A program made the translations under genes and the position numbers. Source: Margaritispora aquatica (Eukaryota > Ascomycota > Leotiomycetes > Helotiales > Discinellaceae). From it: a stretch of DNA of 64,000 nt. The stretch is taken from NCBI GenBank assembly GCA_007644065.1, contig VJWN01000035.1:124001-188000 (forward strand), in the 5' to 3' direction. The notes under the pieces were generated by a model. That model had not been told where the DNA came from and made no database searches. It saw only the letters and a list, made by a program, of their open reading frames with translations. This document shows, piece by piece, positions 33,319 through 44,932 of the stretch (within the stretch, counting starts at the first letter, position 1; each line of letters starts with the position of its first letter).

Positions 33319-34140
33319 ATGCTGCCTAGGATGCAAGCCAAGGTTCACAAGCTCCTCTGTCTCCCCGAAGGATCTCACGTCCTAGATGCAGGCTGTAGTT
33401 TCGCCCGTGTCGCAATCTACTTAGCTCAGCAAGGGATATGTGTCACTGGCATAGATCTACTCGATATCCATGTCGACAAGTCAATGCAGAATATTAGGGA
33501 TGCTAAGCTACCAAAGGGGCAGGTCACCATTAACAAAATGGATTATCATCATTTAGAGTCTATTGCTAGCAGTTCTTTTGATGGTGCCTACACTGTCCAA
33601 GCTCTATGTCATGCTAGAGATCTAGAGACTGTACTTATAGGGTTTCATCGCATTGTGAAGCCAGGAGGTAGGCTTGTTCTGATTGAGGCAGCGCGCCGAC
33701 AAGACAACGAGGGTGAGAGGATGCAAGACAACTTATCGAGGAAAATGAAGCTTGTAAATCAGTACGTGGGATATCCCGCAAATGAGCTTTCATGCGAGGG
33801 CTATTATGAAAAGTTGGTTAAGCAAGCGGGATTTGTCGATGTGGAAGTCGTTGACTATTCGGAAAACATCCTTCCAATGTTACGTATGTGTTATTGGATG
33901 ATGGTTATCCGTTTCTTCTTTGTCAAGCTTTTTGGACTAGAGAGACACTTTGTCACTATGTTTGCAGTTAACTACGGATATATTGGCAGGGAACGTTGCA
34001 GGTTTATCGCAATTAGTGCCAAAGCCAGAGAACGGCGAGATGTAAAAGTACGTAAGATTTCGCCATCCTCATATATTTACACCTACTCTGAAGTTGTAAG
34101 CTCAGCGAGAGAAGGATTGTTATTGGTAAGCTTGAAATGA
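33319..34140 (+). CDS. SAM-dependent methyltransferase, N-terminally short, altered SAM motif
   Basis: Class I methyltransferase of the sterol-MT/UbiE-like kind common in fungal metabolite clusters. The 273-residue frame opens with KVHKLLCLPEGSHVLDAGCS, so the usual 60-90 N-terminal residues are missing. Motif I, normally DxGCGxG, reads DAGCSFARV and has lost glycines that hold SAM. Later blocks are good: VTGIDLLD, KMDYHHLESIASSSFDGAYT, RIVKPGGRLVLIEAA, and a C-terminal membrane-leaning segment MCYWMMVIRFFFVKLFGLER. After FIAISAKARE the frame continues about 45 residues without family likeness; an intron at GTACGT (34049) may be spliced. It is either a decaying gene or a diverged enzyme; next to three pseudogenes, decay is likelier. 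Confidence 0.6.
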   Translation: MLPRMQAKVHKLLCLPEGSHVLDAGCSFARVAIYLAQQGICVTGIDLLDIHVDKSMQNIRDAKLPKGQVTINKMDYHHLESIASSSFDGAYTVQALCHARDLETVLIGFHRIVKPGGRLVLIEAARRQDNEGERMQDNLSRKMKLVNQYVGYPANELSCEGYYEKLVKQAGFVDVEVVDYSENILPMLRMCYWMMVIRFFFVKLFGLERHFVTMFAVNYGYIGRERCRFIAISAKARERRDVKVRKISPSSYIYTYSEVVSSAREGLLLVSLK

Positions 34141-34287
34141 GTCAAACTTGGTGTGAAATCGAAAAGTGAAGACATGATTTGATGTAAACAGATATCAAGA
34201 CTGCTAAGATTGCTACAGACATAATCTATATTATTCCCATGATCTGAGTTGGCTCTCACTAGAGTATATTTTTAAAAAGTCGCTGTC

Positions 34288-36003
34288 TTATGTGACAACC
34301 GTGTTGGAATTGTCCGCACAACTGAACACCGATCCAATTTCTCCGGCTTTGTATGAGTTGTTAATCGAGACAATGGTACCATATCTATACCTCGTTAGTT
34401 TGTTGTAGATCGGGTGCTTGGAAGAGTATGCTTACGTTCCACCAACCAGTAGAAATATTGCCAGGAGTGCAAGAAGCAAATGAGCTCCATAGGCAAGCTT
34501 TTGGTTCATCGTACCAGATCTGTAGGTTTTATATTCGTACATCCAGAAGCAAGCTGGAAATAAGAGACTCATTGGTACAAAGAATAGCGATGCTTCGAGA
34601 GACAGAATGTAATTAAAGACAGGAATTGCTTCAGCAAGAATGAAGGCTAATATCCCAACACCAGAATTGCATCCAATCCATGTCGACCAATGGATCAGAC
34701 TGTTAGACTGAAGATGTTCGGTGTTGCGCAGGAGTCGCACAAAGAGATATTTAGCACTGGTGTGGCTAGAATCTCTTGTTAAATTAATTCTTCCTTGCAT
34801 GAAAGAGTAAAACTTACTTGAAAATTCCAGCTGAGACGACTAGCGACGGGAGAGCGATTCCATAAGCAATCTTTTTCAGCAGAGGTCCAGCACTTCCCAA
34901 TGACGGAGAAGCTATCCATTGACCACACCATCTGTACATGACCATTGAGAACGAGAGATAGATCGCCCCGACAAGAATTGCGACAATGATTGCAGGTCTT
35001 TTAAAATCTTGAGGTCTGCGCATTTCTGCGATGACGGGCAGGTATCCAGGGCATCCACAACTAGAGACAAAGATCGAGCAAGCAGCAGTGATGCCAACCG
35101 TAAAAGACGGATGAGCGATGGTGTAAAAGCCGAGTTCATACTACATGTCTGATTAGCACTTAAAATTACCCTTCTTGACATACAAAGACGGAATTTGTCA
35201 ACGCAGAGAAAAGGATAAATTCCAACTTACTGGTCCTGTTGCAGGTGCAGCAGCTGGCCGTGACTGGAAGGTGACACCAATTACTACTACCAACACACCT
35301 GCAATGACAGAGATGAAACCAAGTGTGAGAGGCCATGTCATTTTACCCCACGTCCGTATACAGGAAAACATAACTGTCATGACAGTACCCACGAATGTGA
35401 AGCCAACAGAGCATGCACCGTGATTCGAAAGGGCGTTAAAAGCGATAGAGATACCCAGAATACTGCTGCTCGTGCAGAAAATAAATGCGATCACAAACAT
35501 CACTCCCACAAACTCTCGTCCGAATGGACCCCATATCACACCAGCCATGTCAACGATAGCTGTAGAGTATATTAGCTCGAATCTCATGAATAGATACTGG
35601 GATTCTTACTGTGACATTCTGGATGCTTGTTTCGAAAATTACCTGCTACAATAGTGGTGTCTGGATGAGAAACTGTTAGTCACATTTCGCAATGACATCG
35701 AAACGAATGGTGGGCAAACAAACAGCAATTCAAAGCCTGGAATCCAACAATACAGAGTCCACCACCTACTGCACCTAGTGAATGTAGAGCACTTGGAATA
35801 CCTAGAACACCAGTGGCGACTTGTGTCTTGATGAAAATGATGATGGCTCTTTGCCATGTCACGGTTCGGTAGTCGACGCCATCGGCAGTTCTCTTGAAAA
35901 CCTCCTTGTCTTCGTCTGAAATATCCCCCAGCTTCACGCTAGGATCGCGAAGTATAGGCTCTTGCTTTGTATCGAACGCGACCTTTTCTGAAGAAGAATT
36001 CAT
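34288..36003 (-). CDS. Amino-acid permease, AAAP family
   Basis: Multi-pass plasma-membrane transporter for amino acids (Aa_trans; relatives include Neurospora mtr). The start MNSSSEKVAFDTKQEP is the ATG that gives a normal hydrophilic N-terminus. Six exons are inferred: RAIIIFIKTQVATGVLGIPS begins TM1; a short exon encodes TTIVAGNFRNKHPECH; then DMAGVIWGPFGREFVGV, GLYTIAHP-like FYTIAHPSF, MYRWCGQWIASPSLGSAG, and AEAIPVFNYILSLEASLFF. The final exon, after an intron ending near 34399, reads YGTIVSINNSYKAGEIGSVF and ends FSCADNSNTVVT. Every junction I checked splices in frame. It is divergent from the adjacent luciferase-like monooxygenase across 0.7 kb, suggesting co-regulation and import of that enzyme's substrate. 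Confidence 0.85.
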
Positions 36004-36729
36004 GTTGAAGATTGGTCTAATGAGATGCTCTGACCAAAATGAATGAGCAATTGGGTGGGGGATATTCAAACTTTATCCTCATCTTACTTCCCAGTCGATA
36101 CAATGCCATCTTGATAACAATCATCCATCATTCCATCACGCACGGATCACAGATACCACTCTTAGCCTGCATTCTTATCTCCATCACATGTATCTAAACC
36201 CCGTGATTCCTTCAATATCTTGTTTTACTTTCTGTCGGTATGCAAATAAAGACAGCCTATCTCAGAGGTTGAGGCTGCTGATAAATTGTCGGCTCAAGGA
36301 GCCGATGATTGTCGGAAATGGGGTTCTTAGCTTCCATGGTTACAATCATGTTTGCTAAGCGAGAGAAAAGGGGGGCGGGGATATGTCTTATCTCAAAGAC
36401 TTGGAAGATCATAAGCAGACTTGCAGGGTACATTTTCCAATCATCGATTGACACTCCACATATGAAATATCGAAGCCCCACAATAAAGACGGGGAATCTA
36501 TCAAGTATGAAAGTGTAGAACTGGAGTACACCTCAAGTTTCAGACGAATAAATAAGATTTTGGTGATATCAGAATAGTTGATAGAGCAATTTCCAAAGTT
36601 TCATACTTATTTCATTTATTCGAACTTCTCCGGGAATCATTCCTCCTTAATAATTATAGGTGATAGGGCTCTCACGCTCGTATCTAGCCATTGACTTAAA
36701 GAACTATTTCTTCCCAAACATCGCGCATC
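36004..36729. promoter_or_regulatory. Shared divergent promoter region (permease / monooxygenase 1)
   Basis: 726 bases between divergently transcribed genes of the putative module. It contains AAGTATGAAA (near 36502) and its complement TTTCATACTT (near 36599), and CGAATAAAT with its complement near 36543 and 36615. These short inverted copies may be regulator sites; this is only a suggestion. Confidence 0.35.
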
Positions 36730-38826
36730 ATGTCATCTGGAATAACAGAGAAGAAACCAGTCAAGAAAATCCATCTCAACTTTTTTGTAAGTAGAATTTC
36801 TGTCTATGGCGGTAGAGAAAAGTGTAGTCTAGAAGATTTCAGCCCAAGGCAATTTGTACCCACCAAGACTCTATTTACAATCTCTTCTCAAGCCATGGAA
36901 TGTCAGACACAATAACTAATACTTCTATAGGAGACAGCTTGCACTGGTAATCATGAGTGTGCGGGACAGTGGAGCGCGCCAGGGGACAATTCAAGAACCA
37001 AAGACCGGCTGAAGTATTACATTGATCTCGCAAAATTAGCCGAGAAGCACAAAATAACCTGTATCTTTTTTGCAGACACGTAAGTAGAATGATTCATGGT
37101 TATCGGCTTCTCGGTCGACGACATTTTTACAAGCTATAGCTAATTCTTGACCATCAGCTATGCTGGTCACGAGATATATGGTGGAAATATGGATGGTGTT
37201 TTGAGGGCCGGAGCGCAAGTCGCACAGCTTGATCCATTGGTCATCATCTCTGCCATGGCCGTATGTACTACATCCGGATGCCCTTTTGTTGTTATCTAAT
37301 GTCTTCAGGCTGTCACTGAATCTGTTTCATTTGGAGTAACTGGCAGCACCAGTTACATTGCACCATTTCCGCTAGCAAGAACTTTCAGCTCATTGGATCA
37401 TTTGACGGAAGGAAGAGTTGCATGGAATGTCGTTACTAGCTGGTCAACAGCTGCAGCGAACGCTTTCGGTCTACCTCTTGTCCCTCACGATAAGCGCTAT
37501 GATATTGCAGAAGAGTATATGGATGTTGTCTACAAGTGAGCCACACCTGTCAAATGATGTGGCATCCAAACATTTTGCTAAAGAGACCTAGATTGTGGAA
37601 TAGTTCTTGGGCAGATGACTCTGTCAGATGGGATGAAAAAACGAGAGTGGCTTACGAGCCCTCGCGCATCAAAAAGATTGAGCATAATGGTAGGTGTTCA
37701 AGATAATACGAAGTGGATCTCGCTAATTGATCTGAACTAGGCCCACATTTAAACCTTTCTGCACGCCATCAGCTCCACCCTTCTCCTCAACGGACTCGTA
37801 AGTACTTTTAAATTACTGATTTAGCACACTACAAAGAATTTTCGAAAATAATTACAATTTTCAGTTTTTGCTTGTAAGCTTTTATGAAATACCTCCTGAC
37901 AACCCACAGCGGTTTTGTTTCAAGCCGGAACATCAAAGTCTGGGATGAAGTTTGCAGCAAGGCATGCTGAGGCAATCTATATTGGTGTATGTCAGCGCAT
38001 GGCTAAAATCCTGCAGCAGTATAATTGCTGATGATTTGTAGGGTATGGTACCTTCTCAAGCTACCGAGCAGATTAGAGTGAGTTTAGCTTAAGTAGGAAG
38101 AGGCTCTACTCACTAAATTTCTAGACAACCAGAGCTCTGGCAGCAGCAGATGGGCGCGATCCAAGCACACTCAAGTTCTTTGCGGCTATTTCACCATTCA
38201 TTGGCAGAACAATGGAAGAAGCACAAGCAAAATTTGATCTTGCAGCCAAACACGCCGACATTATTGGCGGACTGAGCCAATTCTCCGGCTACACGAATAT
38301 AGACATGAGCAAGTATCCGTTGGACGAAGAGCTCAAACTTGATACTTCAAAGCCAGCCGAGAACATAGTGCAAGGGTTCCTCGGAAATTATGTTGATAGC
38401 ATTGACACCGAGACTGAGCCATGGACTCCAAGACGATTAGGAATGAAGATGGCACTTGGAGGCCTACATCCATCACCAGTTGGAACTCCAGAGATGATCG
38501 CTGACATCATTGAACAAGTAAGTAATCATCCGGAGAGTTTGAGTAGTTAAGCTAATGAACTCTAGTGGATCGTTGAAGCTGACATTGACGGCTTCAATAT
38601 TGCCTATGTTAGCAATCCTGGCAGCTTTGAGGATGTAGTGACTTTGCTTCGTCCAGTTTTGATTGAGCGGGGCTTGATTTTTGAGGACTACGCTGTAACA
38701 GGAGGCACATTTCGTGAAAACTTGCTGAGGCAGCCCGGTCAGCACACACTCCGAAGTGATCATTATGGTAGTAGATTTACTTTTAGCGAGAGTAACAATT
38801 TGTCGGCTGAAAAGCTCGCTATGTGA
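36730..38826 (+). CDS. Luciferase-like FMN-dependent monooxygenase, NtaA/SnaA/DszA type (copy 1)
   Basis: Two-component flavin monooxygenase of the bacterial luciferase superfamily; relatives oxidise nitrilotriacetate, EDTA, dibenzothiophene sulfone or pristinamycin using FMNH2 from a partner reductase. About nine exons with GT-AG introns join to about 480 residues. Landmarks: KKIHLNFFETACTG, DRLKYYIDLAKLAEKHKITC, SSLDHLTEGRVAWNVVTS, YDIAEEYMDVVYKLWNSSW, HQLHPSPQRTPVLFQAGTSK, SGMKFAARHAEAI, TPRRLGMKMALGGLHPSPVG, DIDGFNIAYVSNPGSFEDVV and GGTFRENLL. All blocks are intact. The paralogue at 42838 has the same layout. No flavin reductase gene lies in the window, so the FMNH2 source is elsewhere. 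Confidence 0.88.
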
Positions 38827-38919
38827 AACTAGAATAGAAAATGAGAGAAATTGGGAACTAAATTCCATCAGTCTTTTTTTTTTTTCAAAAACAAATATTT
38901 AAATTGTGTAACTGAGCCA

Positions 38920-41672
38920 TCACATCCATGCTGAGTAATCATCTAAATCAAATGGCTCGAATGCAGATGAAATATCCATGCCATTAGGGAGCCACTGCTC
39001 CAATGGATCCAGAATTTCTTGCTGGTCATCCATTTCCGTGTTCAATTGATGAAACTCTTTATGCGCTACTTCAGGGACTGGGTTGGCCAGTAAATTACCG
39101 GACTGAAATTGCACCTGCTCAATGCCAATCACACTTGGCTCACCATACACTTGCATCATTGACACATCCAAGTCGTCTCCCAGCATATCATTCACTATGC
39201 GTGAGAATTCATGTTTCTCATCCCCCATCTCAGCTGCATTTAGGTTGGCGGGCACGATCGATCTTAGAGAACCAATTGCTTGACGAGGAAGCTGGGATTT
39301 CCCATCCGCCAAGGGGTCGATGACAATTCGTTTGACTGCTTCGAAGGTATCACGGTATTTCTTTGCTGCTGGCCAACGCTCTGTGATGACAAACAAAACT
39401 ATGCTGCAAGCATTTATGTCGTTGCTCGTTGCACTGCTGAACAATTTATCTGGCGAGATCCAAATGCAATATATTAATGTTAGACCTAAGTACTCGTCAA
39501 TCCATTTTGTGACCATATTCTTGAAAATTTTATGCTCACCTGCCATGAACACTGTCTGCAAAGCCATCAGAGAATATCCAACTGCCAATGTTTGATGCAA
39601 TCGTTTGTATGTCTGAGCGACCCCTCCACAGACCTCTGCACACTTTTTCAAGAACCGAGGATTAACAAGAGGCTTTGAAATAACTGGGTAAAGTAGTAGC
39701 CTATGACATTTATAATAGAAGATCATCTAGTATATTTGTTAGTGCATCTTCTTCAAGGTCGATAGATTTTCGATATTAGCGAAGATTATGCTTCCGGCAC
39801 CAGACGCCATTAAAATACGAACTCACTTCACCAAATCGTCAGTGAAAGCTTTGAAAGATATCGTAAAAACGTACCATAATAATCATAACCATCAAAAGGA
39901 ATGACATCTCGATCAACTTGCTTTCTAGCATCAAGCGGAATAAGATTTTTCCACGCTTCTAACTGGCCAAGGAAATTTTCAATTTCGGCATCAGTGACGT
40001 TTGACTTTTTGTCTACACGATATATCGTTTGTTGAATACTTGACTCTATTCTCCGCAGTTCTAATACATGAAGAAATGCTGTCAGAGAAGTGCTTTTTGC
40101 CTTGACAGCTTTCGGGTCGGTTTTTGATGCTAGTTCAAGAGTCGCCATATCCTGGCAGTCTTCATCCACATCGAAAGGGAGCTTGACATCGATATCTTGA
40201 TCTGCTATTGCAAAAGGCCTTCCAAGTGGAATTGACACTGAAGAATCATGTAAGCATGCGACGAGACATAGCACGAATCTCATCCTATTAAGAGGAAATG
40301 TGACGAGGAGGAGATCATGTATTACCTTGTCGGTCCATCGTGTAACATGACCAAAAAAGTCTTTTTCGCATCTCACCACCTAGACTCAAAGTATCCATCG
40401 CAGTTGTGTGGCGATGTAATCCGAGATCGATCGCTATTCTCTAGCATAAGATAAGCATTGCGCTTTTGACTTAAAGCGCCGAGGTACAAACCATAGCAAG
40501 CCCTATGTACGCCCAAGCTCCTGGTCCAGATGTCGCTCTCAAGCTGAAAACGGCAAGTAAAAGCAACAACACCACTGATCTAGTATCATGAAATCGCAAC
40601 ATCTCATCTAAGTCTTTGAGAACTTCTGCTTGATGATGTTCAGGAAGGTACGAGCATCCAATTTCTCCAGTAGTCTCTAGAAATCTGCCAGCCGTGGCAT
40701 ATATCAAGTGAAGTGTGCTTCTCTCGTAAGGATCAGTGATGAATTCTCGCCGTGAATGTAGGTCCCGAATCCATGCCGAGTGCAGTACAGGATATCGCGT
40801 TGCAATGTGTTTCATGTATCCAGATAAAAGACGATCTGCGACATCTGCTGGTACATCTGAAAGACGAAATTCTTGCTGCATATCCGTTTCTGGCGTCGAG
40901 AATACTTGATTGGGGCTGATTCCATCCTCCAAGCCGTACTTCTTCCCTTTCAACATCGAGTTGACCAATCTCCCCATGCCGATCTGAGACGTTGCGCCAA
41001 TGTAGCCACCATTTGTCTCAAGCGAGAGATCCCGAAGAATTCGAACCATTGATTCATCATCTCCACTATCGCTCTGTCCATCGTTCAAGTCGCTAAATTG
41101 AGAATTCTTCCGAGCTGTAACGTAGTTACTTTGGACATACGAGCTAGATGTTGCTACTTGCTCGTCACTGAGTGCCGGGTAGAAGTTTCTCAGACCGTAC
41201 GGCGTAGACGAGGGCACCTGATCTAACATTTCCTTTTTCATTAAGAAGGCTTCCAGCTCGCCGAGCCTTTGCTCCAGAGTTGCTACATAATGATTCTTCC
41301 CAAAAGGCATTGGTTTTGGTGGGATGACATATTTACAATTTAGGCCCATTCGATTGCACCTTTCAATAAATTAGCGACGTTGTTGAATGATTTTCATTTC
41401 CACTTTTGGCTGTGTAGTTGCCACCGCCCTCAATTGTCGCTTAACCAAGACTCATGAGGACAATCTTACTTGGAACATGTTGGCTGAACACCATCGCACT
41501 TTAGATAAATTAGTTGGAGTTTAACCTATCACTAGTTTTCAAGAGTTATTACCTTTTGTTTGCGCTTTTTACATCTTTGGCAAGCTAGGGCAACTCGCGA
41601 TCTTTTCGCTGGCTGCGAAGTGGATTGCTGCGTGGCAGGCTCATGTTGTGGCACTGGTATCGAACTCTCCAT
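38920..41672 (-). CDS. Zn2Cys6 transcription factor with fungal_trans domain
   Basis: Probable regulator of the surrounding module. Starts MESSIPVPQHEPATQQ; the zinc cluster ACQRCKKRKQKCDG then PTCSKCNRMGLNCKY has pattern C-x2-C-x6-C-x6-C-x2-C-x6-C and is split by two introns. A coiled-coil linker (YVATLEQRLGELEAFLMKKE) follows, then the fungal_trans middle-homology region (HIATRYPVLHSAWIRDLHSR, AYIGLAM joined to RIAIDLGLHRHTT, KRLFWSCYTMDRQ, SIPLGRPFAI). The C-terminal part has TLIYCIWISPDKLFS, NDINACSIVLFVITERWPAA and an acidic end DISSAFEPFDLDDYSAWM. All junctions splice except one: between DGYDYY (near 39875) and MIFYYKCHRLLLYP (39726) the GTACGT-TAG intron leaves a one-base frame error. 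This may be an unusual splice or a mutation. Confidence 0.8.
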
Positions 41673-42837
41673 TGGAAATTGAGCAGCCTTGAAGCGAAAT
41701 CTGGTTGTAATACTAACTAATTCAACTGGCCGCGGTTTAATCGTGTTCTACAAATTTACAACAGCATTCTCTGATTCTCTGGCAGCTTTGTTCATGAATC
41801 AATGTGCCAATGCTGACTTCACTAGAGTGGGGTTATCAGCCCCATAAATCACCTTGATAAGCCCTTCCACATTCTCTAGATGATATCTAAGCTCCTCAAA
41901 AATGAAGGCAAACAGTAATCCTAGTGATCATACGCTAAATACCATATATCTGTGAGCCTTTCTGTATCATTTCTGCTCTGAAGTTGCTTGGTAGTACTGA
42001 AGATCTACCCAAGAACGACCACAGGGTCTATTCGGTTGTATCGCAAATAGTGGTTGATCACTTGATGTGATTGTTTTATTGCTTCAGAGCCAACTACTCG
42101 CAATCTGTATTTAATATACTTCCAGTGCCCCCAAATATTCTGTTGTTCACACAATTGTTCTCGCTCAAGCGGTTAATAGATACATGTGGTAATTTTACAT
42201 CACTTGAGTTCCCTCTTCCTCTTGTCACATATTTTGAAGATCTGAAATTATATGTAGAGGACTCTAGGTCCAGAAGCTCATGGTTATGACAGCAATTATT
42301 CTAACAAACTCGGCAAGGAATCTAACCGTCACATGTCTCAACCCAACCCCGTGATTTCGGCTTTAAGCTTGGACTTCTACCTTATCTACCACTTCATGTG
42401 CATCCCCAGAAACGCAGTTACCACCCGGTGATCCGAGAGAACTGTCGGGGCAAATCCCGAGTATCTTCAGATCCATGCTTGTCGATCCAGGCTGAGAGAT
42501 AGCAATTGTCGGCAAGAATGCTAGTTTCCGCTTCATGCTTCACCCCACTGTTGAATATGCATACGGCAACACGAGCGAGAGATATGGTTTCACTATGGGG
42601 TAGTTGAAAATGAATGACATGATGAAATTGCACAGGTGATACGATCATGGCGGTTCGAAATTGATGGATCCCGTTTGTTGGTCCACATGAGCTTATTTCC
42701 ACATCCGACAGAACGACGAGACACAATTGTGAGAAAGAGCTCAATACAAATCACAATACTGGTTTAGTGTCTATGTTGATATCTTATATGACTTCATCCA
42801 CTACGGTCCTATTGTGAAAAACATCACGGAGTTCAAA
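41673..42837. promoter_or_regulatory. Divergent region between regulator and monooxygenase 2
   Basis: 1.16 kb separating the regulator (minus) and second luciferase-like gene (plus); it should contain both promoters. The spacer is AT-rich with no accepted gene. ORFs at 42071-42289 and 42418-42744 show no family likeness. Confidence 0.4.
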
Positions 42838-44523
42838 ATGGTTCCCAAAAAGAGAATACAGCTATGTTTCCTAGAGACAGCATGTACTGGATCTTACATG
42901 GGCAGTGGCCAATGGAGGTATACTAAGATCATTTTGATACTCTTAACATCAAGAGCTGATGAATGTAACTAGGTCATTATCAGACAATGGCAAGACGAAA
43001 GATCGCCTTAAGTATTACACCGATCTCGCGAAACTCGCCGAGAAAGGGAAAATCACTGCTGTCTTTCTAGCTGATTGGTATGTTGGTAAGTACTCTCCAA
43101 ATTAGAAGCATTCCTAGCAAAGGAGAGTTTGATTTTCATGTCTAATTACAATAGGATTCGATGTGTACAATGACTCTCTGGATGCCATGCTCAAAGCAGG
43201 TCATCAAGTGGGACATCTCGACCCTGTACCGATCCTCTCCGCTATGGCAGCTGTGACCGAAACAGTATCCTTCGCTGCTACTGTGAGCACATCTTACGTG
43301 AATCCCTACATTCTCGCCAGACAATTCTCCACCTTAGATCACCTGACTGAGTAAGCTAAACTCTCCTCCATTTGAGACTTCAGATGGATATCCAAACCAA
43401 ACCAAACCAATTCACTTACCTTGACGCAGCGGTCGAGTGGGATGGAACATCGTAACGAGCTATACCAAAGGTGCAGCCAAAGCAATGGGACTGGAAGACG
43501 TTGTTCCTCATGACGAGAGGTACCTAGTGGCAGATGAGTACATGGAGGTAGTGTACAAACTATGGGAAAGCTCTTGGGGACCTAACTCCGTTGTCTGGAG
43601 CGATGAGGTCGCATTTGATCCCACTCAGATTCGAAAGATCGAGCACAAAGGCAAATACTTCAAAATGTCAGGGCGCTCGCAATTACACCCGTCACCACAA
43701 CGAACACCAGTCCTCTTCCAAGCTGGAACTAGCAAGAGTGGGATCGCATTCGCTTCACGTCATGCTGAAGCAATGTTTCTTAACCCTTCAACAGTGAAGC
43801 AAGCGAAGAAAGTTATAGCCGAGACACGTGCCGCTGCAGCAGCTGAAGGTCGAGACCCCGCATCACTCAAGTTCTTTCCATGTATTGTCCCTATCATAGG
43901 GCGAACTGAAGAAGAAGCATGGGAGAAGTACGAGAAAGCAAAGTCTGTGGCTGATATTATTGGCGGATTGGCGCAAGTAAGTCTTTTGTTGACGAAGCGG
44001 AATGAGAACCATGCTAATTCTTCCGAAGTTTTCTGGTTATACTGGCATCGATATGAGCAAGTTTCCTCTTGACGAGCCATTTACAGCATCTACGCTCCAA
44101 GGTGGTGCAGGGATTCAATCAGTGTTGAACGCCTTTGAAGCGAGCACGGAGTCTGAATCAGCAGAACCATGGACGCCTCGCCGTCTAGGCATGCGCATGT
44201 CTCTCGGTGGGCTGCATCCATGTCCCGTTGGTAGCGCAGAGCAAATCGCAGATGTGTTTGAGGAGTGGATCGAAGCAGATGTCGATGGTTTCAACGTGGC
44301 GTATATTACGAATCCTGGGGGTTTCGAGGATGTCGTTGAGCTGCTTGTGCCGGAGTTGATGAAGCGTGGCTTGATGTGGGAGGATTATGAATTCCCTGGG
44401 GGAACATTTAGGGAGAATCTTTTGGGGCAGAAATTTCTCAGTGATGATCATTTTGGGTCGAGGTTTAAGTATAAGGATAATGTGGAGCCTGTAGAAGCGA
44501 AAACTAATGGGACCACCAGCTGA
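42838..44523 (+). CDS. Luciferase-like FMN-dependent monooxygenase, NtaA/SnaA/DszA type (copy 2)
   Basis: Paralogue of the gene at 36730. Starts MVPKKRIQLCFLETACTGSY. Introns lie after GSGQWR, after DWYVG, after DHLTD (ending near 43430) and after GGLAQ. Shared blocks: DRLKYYTDLAKLAEKGKITA, PILSAMAAVTETVSFAATVS, RVGWNIVTSYTKGAAKAMG, SQLHPSPQRTPVLFQAGTSK, EEEAWEKYEKAKSVADIIGG, FSGYTGIDMSKFPLDEP, TPRRLGMRMSLGGLHPCPVG, FNVAYITNPGGFEDVVELL and GGTFRENLLGQ. About 460 residues, all intact. Having two copies around one regulator and two transporters suggests successive or alternative oxidation steps on related substrates. Codon choice is more GC-rich than in copy 1, so they are not a recent duplication. 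Confidence 0.88.
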
Positions 44524-44932
44524 ATATCTTGGACTGCACTTAGTTTAGAATTCGATGGTGAAGTTTAAAATATTGATGTGCACAGCGCTAACATGAATAC
44601 ACCAAAGGAGTTTTGAGGTTTCTTGGCAAAAGCTTGGTGAGAGAAAATCCATATGCTTCAGGCACATTGGGTATTCGATTGTTTGCAAACTCTTCTATAG
44701 CCTTTCTCAAATTTCACCGTTGGTACTATACTTTCGAAAATCGTAGTTCATGATGCGATCTTCACGCTCTCATATACACTTTAGTGTCAAAGGATATGGA
44801 CGTATAGAGTGTCCCCATAAGTGTGAGATTTTATTGAGTTCTTCCTTACATTCTCTATGTTCTTATTATGATGATATCTCTTTATCAATTCTAACACCTG
44901 TCTTTCTACCCACTCCACCAGCTGCTAATCCC
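44524..44932. other. Convergent intergenic region
   Basis: 409 bases between monooxygenase 2 (plus) and the MFS transporter (minus), which converge. Only 3' ends are expected. Nothing recognised. Confidence 0.4.
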
